Assembly: GCA_965207025.1 (NCBI GenBank)
Contig: OZ242258.1
Span: 868,001-932,000 of the forward strand
Direction: 5' to 3'
DNA: 64,000 nt
Origin: Bin87 sp034423595
GTDB lineage: Bacteria > Chloroflexota > Dehalococcoidia > Lucifugimonadales > UBA3495
Of the stretch, positions 59,467 to 64,000 are shown piece by piece. Below the pieces are notes generated by a model, which worked only from the letters and a program-made list of their open reading frames with translations, made no database searches and was not told the DNA's origin. The position numbers were made by a program, and so were the translations under genes. The stretch's first letter is position 1. Each line of letters opens with the position of its first letter.

Positions 59467-62400
59467 TTACGCTATGCTGGCCTTGTACTCCGCGCAATCT
59501 TCGCCGAGGAGGTCGCGGAGGCGGTTTTGCAGTTCATCACACGACCCAGTGGACACCGTCGGTATTTCCATCAGGACGCGCTGGCCTTCCTTGAGGAAAA
59601 GCTCCAGGTACACCTTGTCGTCCCCGGTGTATTCCAGCATCACGCGGATCGCCTGTCTCAGCCGGTAGCGGTCTTCGTCGGCGTCTTCGGTCTCGGCCAT
59701 TTTTATCAGCACGCCACCATCCTTGCTGGTATGGCCGTTTCCGTTCGCAGCAGCGGGAGCGGGGGCTGGTGAAGGTCTCTTGCCGTTTCCGCTGGCTGGA
59801 TTGGCGCGTCCGTTGCGGCCGTTGACGCTTCCGCTCGCAGGTATTGTCTGAGGACTTTCCGCGGGCGGATTGGGCGCTTGCTGATCCGGCAATTGGTATT
59901 CCTGGGCCTCGTAGCAGGCGATTGAGAAATCGTCGCCGCGGATTTGCAACCGGCCTGTAACGCGGGCGATCCGTCCAGCCTGCCACACCTGCTCAGTTTT
60001 TTCCAACGTATCCGGCCACACCATCGTCTCCACCTGTCCACCCACCATTGACAGGTCAACGCGCAGGAATTTGCGGTTGTCGCGGGTATAACGCTCCGAT
60101 ACGGCGGTAATGTGCCCCAGCAAGGTGACTGCGCTGCTCAGCATCTCCTCGCTCAACTGATCCACGGAAACGTAGGCGTCTCCGGGGTTGTGGGCCGCGA
60201 GGGCGAGCAATGGATTGTAGGAGAGGGCTACCCCCAGGTACTCCTTTTCAAGCGACGCCTTTTCTTGTGGAGAATACTCGGGCTGAGAGGTATCCAGTTC
60301 AAGAAGCGATCCGCCGGAACTGCTGTCCAACTCCTGTCCAAACATGCCAAACTGACCGGAGTTGCGGTTGCGTGTTTCCTGCTGGGCGACCGTCCAAATT
60401 CTATCAAGGCTGCTGATGACCACGGCGCGCGGTGCCAGGGAGTCGAAGGCCCCGGCTTTGGCAAGGCCCTCCAGGGTCCGACGGTTTAGCCCCGACACGT
60501 CCACCCGCTGGCAAAAGTCGCTGATCGAGGAGAAGGGGCCCTTGGCTTCACGCTCCTGCACTATCGGGGTAACGGCTGCTTCTCCGACGGTTTTGATGGC
60601 CGCCAGGCCGATGCGCAGCGCGTTGTCCATCTTGCCCCCGGGTTTGTCCAGGGTGTAAAGCACGTCGGAGCTATTGACGTCGGGCAGGCGGATTTCAATG
60701 CCCATACGCGTACATTCGTTAATTGATGCCACGTACCGGTCGCCGTGGTCCAGGCGGCAGTTGAGCACAGAGGCCATATACTCCAGCGGGTAGTGGGTCT
60801 TAAAATAGGCCGTCCAGTATGAAATCAAGCCGTAGCTGACGCTATGGGCCTTGTTGAAAGCGTACCCGGCGAAGGGCTCAATGAGGTTGAATATCTCAAC
60901 CCCCATGTCCTGCGTATATCCCTGCTGCATCGCGCCGGAGACGAATCGGTCGCGTTCCTCTGCCATCAGTTCAGGTATTTTCTTGCCCATGGCCTTGCGA
61001 ACTGTGTCAGCTTCGCCCAGGCTGTAGCCTGCGAAATTCTGGAGCACATGCAGGACCTGGTCCTGGTACACGATCACGCCGTAGGTCTCATCAAGCAATT
61101 CTTTCAGGCTGGGGTGCGGGTATGAAACGGTTTCCTGGCCGTGCTTGGAGCGTATGAAACGGTCGATGTGTTCCATTGGGCCTGGGCGATAGAGGGCGAT
61201 CATCGCGGCGATGTCGCCCAAATCGGACGGCTTCAGCTCCTTGATGTAGCGCTGCATCCCCGCGCTTTCCAACTGGAACAGGTCGGAGGTGTTGCCCGTG
61301 CCCAGGAGGTCGTAAGTTTCCGGGTCATCAAGGGATAATCGAGTCAGGTCAATGCGGATGCCCCGTTCCTGGTCGATCAGCTTGATAGTGCGGTCCAAGA
61401 TGGTGAGGTTGGTCAATCCGAGGAAGTCCATCTTGAGCAAGCCCAGCTTGGCGACGGGATCCATGGAATACTGGGTCATCATCACCGGGCTGTTTTCGTC
61501 GCCCCGGGCCGGACGCTGCAACGGTACGGTTTCAGTCAAAGGCTCATCCGCGATGAGCACGCCGGCAGCGTGGGTGCTGACGTGATGGACGATGCCTTCC
61601 AGGGCCTGGGCGTTGTCAACGAGGTTCTGGATGGCCGCGTCGCCCCGGTAGCTTTCCATCAACTCAGGGTTAGCCGTCATGGCGTCGGTCAGAGTACGTG
61701 ATTTGAACGGAACCAAGCGGGCGATGCGGTCAACGTCGCCGTAGCTCATGCCAAGGCCACGCCCCACGTCGCGCAGGGCCGCCTTTGGGCCCATGGTCCC
61801 AAAGGTGATGATCTGGGCTACGCGGTCGCTGCCATACCGGTCGATGACGTAGCGCAGGACCTCATCCCGCCGGTCGTCCTGGAAGTCCATGTCGATGTCG
61901 GGCATTTCCTTGCGTTCGAAATTCAGGAAGCGCTCGAACACCAGGTTGTAGGCCATGGGGTCGATGTCGGTGATGCCAAGACAGTACAGTACGACGCTGG
62001 CGGCGGCGCTGCCCCGGACTCCGAAGAGGATTTCCTGCCGCCGCACGAAGGATATGATGTCCCAGACCACGAGGAAGTAATTCGCGAAGCTGGTCTGGCG
62101 AACCACTTCAAGTTCGTATTCCATGCGGGCGCGGGCGGCATCGCTGTTTATGCCGTAGCGCTTGTTGAATCCCTCCCAGCACAGCCTTTCGAGGTAGGTA
62201 TCAGCGTCCTCGTTGTTGGGCGTTGGGTAACGCGGCAGATGCATCTGACCGAACCCCAACGAAACGTCGCATTGCTGAGCGATTTCACCCGTGATGTCCA
62301 GCGCCTGCGGCAGTTCGGGGAACAATGCTGCCATCTCGGCTGGCGATTTGATGTAAAAGGACGAGTCCTCCATACGCAGCCGCTTTTCGTCGTGGACGTT

Positions 62401-63075
62401 GGTGCCGGTCTGGATGCAGATGTACACGTCCTGATACTGGTAATCCGATTGCCGGACGTAATGGGCATCGTTTGTTACCAGTAGCGGTATGCCGGTCTCG
62501 CGGTTCAGCCGAATCAAGCCTTCGTTGATTCGGGGCAGCTGCGGGATGTGATCGTGTTGTTGAAGTTCCAGGAAATAGTTTTCGCCGAACAGTTCCCGGT
62601 ACCATCCCACCTGCTCTTTGGCCGCGTTGTAGTTGCCGTCGGCCAACAGAATTGGCACCTCCGCCGAAGGGCAACCCGATAGGCAGATCAAGCCCTGCCG
62701 ATGCTCGTGCAGAAGTTCCTTGTCGATGCGCGGACGGTAGTGAAATCCCTCCAGGTGGGACCGGGTAACGAGCTGCAACAAGTTGCGGTAGCCGGTGTTG
62801 TCCTTGGCGATGACCACCAGGTGATTGGCGGTGCGTTCGTTTGGAGTGCGGTCGCGGCGGCTGCCGTGAGCGACGTAGAGCTCGCATCCGATGATCGGTT
62901 TGATTCCGGCATCCTTGCATTCCGAGTAGAAATCAACCACTCCGTACAGGGATCCATGGTCGGTGATGCTCATGGCATCCATGCCCAATTCGGTGGTGCG
63001 ACGAACCAGATCGGGGATGCGGCTTATGCCGTCGAGCATACTGTATTCAGTATGGGTATGGAGATGGGTGAACAC
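59467..63075 (-). CDS. dnaE: DNA polymerase III subunit alpha
   Basis: The 1202-residue replicative polymerase starts with the PHP domain (FTHLHTHTEYSMLDGISR). The C-family catalytic part includes VRGSAAASVVLYCLG and PDIDMDFQDDRRDEVL, where the Asp metal ligands sit, and a FNKAHSVSYGLISYWTAYFK fingers region. A helix-hairpin-helix and an OB domain (about 1000-1060) follow. Near residues 1066-1115 lies a low-complexity linker rich in Pro, Ala, Gly and Asn, then a C-terminal tail domain. The GTG start at 63073-63075 begins the PHP domain. It is the DnaE1 type, without proofreading exonuclease. Confidence 0.97.
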   Translation of the reverse strand: MFTHLHTHTEYSMLDGISRIPDLVRRTTELGMDAMSITDHGSLYGVVDFYSECKDAGIKPIIGCELYVAHGSRRDRTPNERTANHLVVIAKDNTGYRNLLQLVTRSHLEGFHYRPRIDKELLHEHRQGLICLSGCPSAEVPILLADGNYNAAKEQVGWYRELFGENYFLELQQHDHIPQLPRINEGLIRLNRETGIPLLVTNDAHYVRQSDYQYQDVYICIQTGTNVHDEKRLRMEDSSFYIKSPAEMAALFPELPQALDITGEIAQQCDVSLGFGQMHLPRYPTPNNEDADTYLERLCWEGFNKRYGINSDAARARMEYELEVVRQTSFANYFLVVWDIISFVRRQEILFGVRGSAAASVVLYCLGITDIDPMAYNLVFERFLNFERKEMPDIDMDFQDDRRDEVLRYVIDRYGSDRVAQIITFGTMGPKAALRDVGRGLGMSYGDVDRIARLVPFKSRTLTDAMTANPELMESYRGDAAIQNLVDNAQALEGIVHHVSTHAAGVLIADEPLTETVPLQRPARGDENSPVMMTQYSMDPVAKLGLLKMDFLGLTNLTILDRTIKLIDQERGIRIDLTRLSLDDPETYDLLGTGNTSDLFQLESAGMQRYIKELKPSDLGDIAAMIALYRPGPMEHIDRFIRSKHGQETVSYPHPSLKELLDETYGVIVYQDQVLHVLQNFAGYSLGEADTVRKAMGKKIPELMAEERDRFVSGAMQQGYTQDMGVEIFNLIEPFAGYAFNKAHSVSYGLISYWTAYFKTHYPLEYMASVLNCRLDHGDRYVASINECTRMGIEIRLPDVNSSDVLYTLDKPGGKMDNALRIGLAAIKTVGEAAVTPIVQEREAKGPFSSISDFCQRVDVSGLNRRTLEGLAKAGAFDSLAPRAVVISSLDRIWTVAQQETRNRNSGQFGMFGQELDSSSGGSLLELDTSQPEYSPQEKASLEKEYLGVALSYNPLLALAAHNPGDAYVSVDQLSEEMLSSAVTLLGHITAVSERYTRDNRKFLRVDLSMVGGQVETMVWPDTLEKTEQVWQAGRIARVTGRLQIRGDDFSIACYEAQEYQLPDQQAPNPPAESPQTIPASGSVNGRNGRANPASGNGKRPSPAPAPAAANGNGHTSKDGGVLIKMAETEDADEDRYRLRQAIRVMLEYTGDDKVYLELFLKEGQRVLMEIPTVSTGSCDELQNRLRDLLGEDCAEYKASIA

Positions 63076-63203
63076 GTTGCAGTATCCTGATTATGGGGTG
63101 ATATTGGAATGATTCCCGCAGGCAAATGATAGCAGTCGGCATCGCGGACTGTCAGCAAACTCGACCTGTGCCCCAATCGTGGGCAGTGGAAACTGATGTG
63201 TTA

Positions 63204-63247
63204 AATCAGCAGGCCCGCCGGATGAAAATGCCGACGGGCCACTGATT
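63204..63247 (-). terminator. Terminator hairpin for the UGSC-like gene
   Basis: On the minus strand AATCAGTGGCCCGTCGG and CCGGCGGGCCTGCTGATT form a long imperfect stem around ATTTTCAT, ending near a TTTA. It lies just after the stop of the right-edge gene and before the dnaE start region. Confidence 0.65.
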
Positions 63248-63265
63248 CTATACGGTAGCGCAGAG

Positions 63266-64000
63266 CTACCCCGGAACTTCTATCTTTTCCGTCACCACCC
63301 GCGTTACGCCCCAGCCGGCCAGCCAGGCGGAGTGTCGGCCGTCGCCCCCGGCCACCACGACCACGATGTCATCTGCCTGGGGCGCGATAGGCACCATGGT
63401 ATCGGGCTTGGTGTCGTCTATCCACGCCGGGTAGTTGCGGTTGCCCCAGTGTCCAAGTCCGGACAGTTCATCTATGGACATGCGGGCATTGGCGTAGATG
63501 TATTCCCGCACGTCCTTCTTGCTCAGACCATCGGCGGCGATTTCGGCGGCGTGCTCCGGGCTGATCACCAGTGTCACCTGCGCTCCGGTGCCGATCTGGT
63601 AGTAGTTGGAAAATCCGGTGGCGCGGGTCCCCTGAACCAGCGTGTTCAGCACCTCGATTCCCCGGGATACGGTGGTTTCCATAATAGGATAGAAAGCGCG
63701 GATGGCATGGAGGGTGATCATGCTGTCATCAGGGTCGTAGCCTAACTCCACGTGGCGCGGCTCCCAGGGGCTGCGGGCTTCGTTTTCGGCAAAGCAGAAC
63801 GAGTAGCGTCCGGGCATGGCCAGTGTCGCCTTGTCCATGTCCCCGATGATCAGACCGGCAACGTTGCGCACGAAAAGACGTAGCGCCCGGCCGATGGTGG
63901 CGTTGGCGCGGTAGCCGGGCCCGAATGCCCCGGAATCGGCGTTGATGCCCAGTCGTTCGGCGATGGGCCCATTGACGATCACCACGGGAGCCGCACCCCC
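63266..64000 (-). CDS. UGSC-like conserved protein (5' part missing)
   Basis: The reading frame continues to the window edge, so the N-terminus lies beyond. The 244 residues seen begin GGAAPVVIVNGPIAERLGIN and include GPGYRANATIGRALRLFVRN, FCFAENEARSPWEPRHVELG and VVVAGGDGRHSAWLAGWG. These blocks resemble the conserved part of UGSC (seleno)proteins of uncertain role, where a Cys or Sec lies in the missing region. A GTG inside the frame near 63985 is not the true start. A thioredoxin-fold or metal-related function cannot be judged from this part. Confidence 0.6.
   Translation of the reverse strand, partial: GGAAPVVIVNGPIAERLGINADSGAFGPGYRANATIGRALRLFVRNVAGLIIGDMDKATLAMPGRYSFCFAENEARSPWEPRHVELGYDPDDSMITLHAIRAFYPIMETTVSRGIEVLNTLVQGTRATGFSNYYQIGTGAQVTLVISPEHAAEIAADGLSKKDVREYIYANARMSIDELSGLGHWGNRNYPAWIDDTKPDTMVPIAPQADDIVVVVAGGDGRHSAWLAGWGVTRVVTEKIEVPG

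Overview
The window is a high-GC bacterial chromosome segment that best fits Chloroflexota, probably the Dehalococcoidia/SAR202 side. This is inferred from gene content and style, because no 16S rRNA is present. The pointers are a fused ChlI/ChlD-type chelatase beside cobN, a single-chain (eukaryote-like) glycyl-tRNA synthetase, many stand-alone oxidative and catabolic enzymes (Rieske oxygenase, tandem P450s, SDRs, LLM flavin enzyme, NIPSNAP, CocE hydrolase, BKACE enzyme), an inositol-phospholipid cassette, and abundant short palindromic intergenic repeats. Both edges cut genes.

Layout. 1-7.5 kb: a tail of an unknown gene, a lipoprotein serine protease with RCC1 repeats, a BKACE enzyme, a molybdenum hydroxylase large subunit with a MoaD-like protein, and a DUF3352 membrane-anchored protein. 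7.5-16.4 kb: a cobalamin island opened by a promoter, a cobalamin riboswitch and a terminator, followed by cbiE, cobN, an unknown 136-residue protein, cbtB, cbtA and an AAA+/VWA chelatase partner. These genes together look like cobalt uptake plus aerobic-type cobalt insertion under B12 feedback. 16.4-20.3 kb: glyQS, birA and two SDRs with repeat DNA at the joints. 20.3-22.1 kb: an AAA ATPase (OLD/RecF-like) followed by a frameshifted DUF4276 gene, a candidate defence pair. 22.7-29.0 kb: hisZ-hisG-(phospholipase C-like)-hisD-hisC-hisB.

29-36.9 kb: a tandem-repeat small protein, enoyl-CoA hydratase, NfeD protease and SPFH partner, MeaB GTPase, a membrane protein, HpcH/HpaI aldolase, RNase P RNA, a 3-hydroxyisobutyrate dehydrogenase-like enzyme and tRNA-Gln. 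37-40.3 kb: a cupin and two paralogous cytochromes P450 on the minus strand. 40.4-44.4 kb: dnaJ, prmA, a frameshifted kinase-like gene and a PP2C phosphatase. 44.6-47.5 kb: inositol-phosphate synthase, a PimA-like glycosyltransferase and a CDP-alcohol phosphatidyltransferase, an apparent phosphatidylinositol/mannoside pathway.

47.6-64 kb: alpha/beta hydrolase, an MbfA-like ferritin/VIT1 fusion, SnoaL-like protein, LLM oxidoreductase, NIPSNAP protein, a repeat-rich gap containing a possible MITE, then CocE hydrolase, Uma2 nuclease, Rieske alpha and beta subunits, a gluconate 2-dehydrogenase subunit 3-like protein, a radical SAM enzyme, gamma carbonic anhydrase, dnaE and a truncated UGSC-like protein.

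The least expected items are the AAA/DUF4276 pair, the kinase-like/PP2C pair (each with one apparent frameshift), the long-form HisG next to HisZ, and repeats that have entered gene ends. I saw no CRISPR array, no transposase gene and no prophage.
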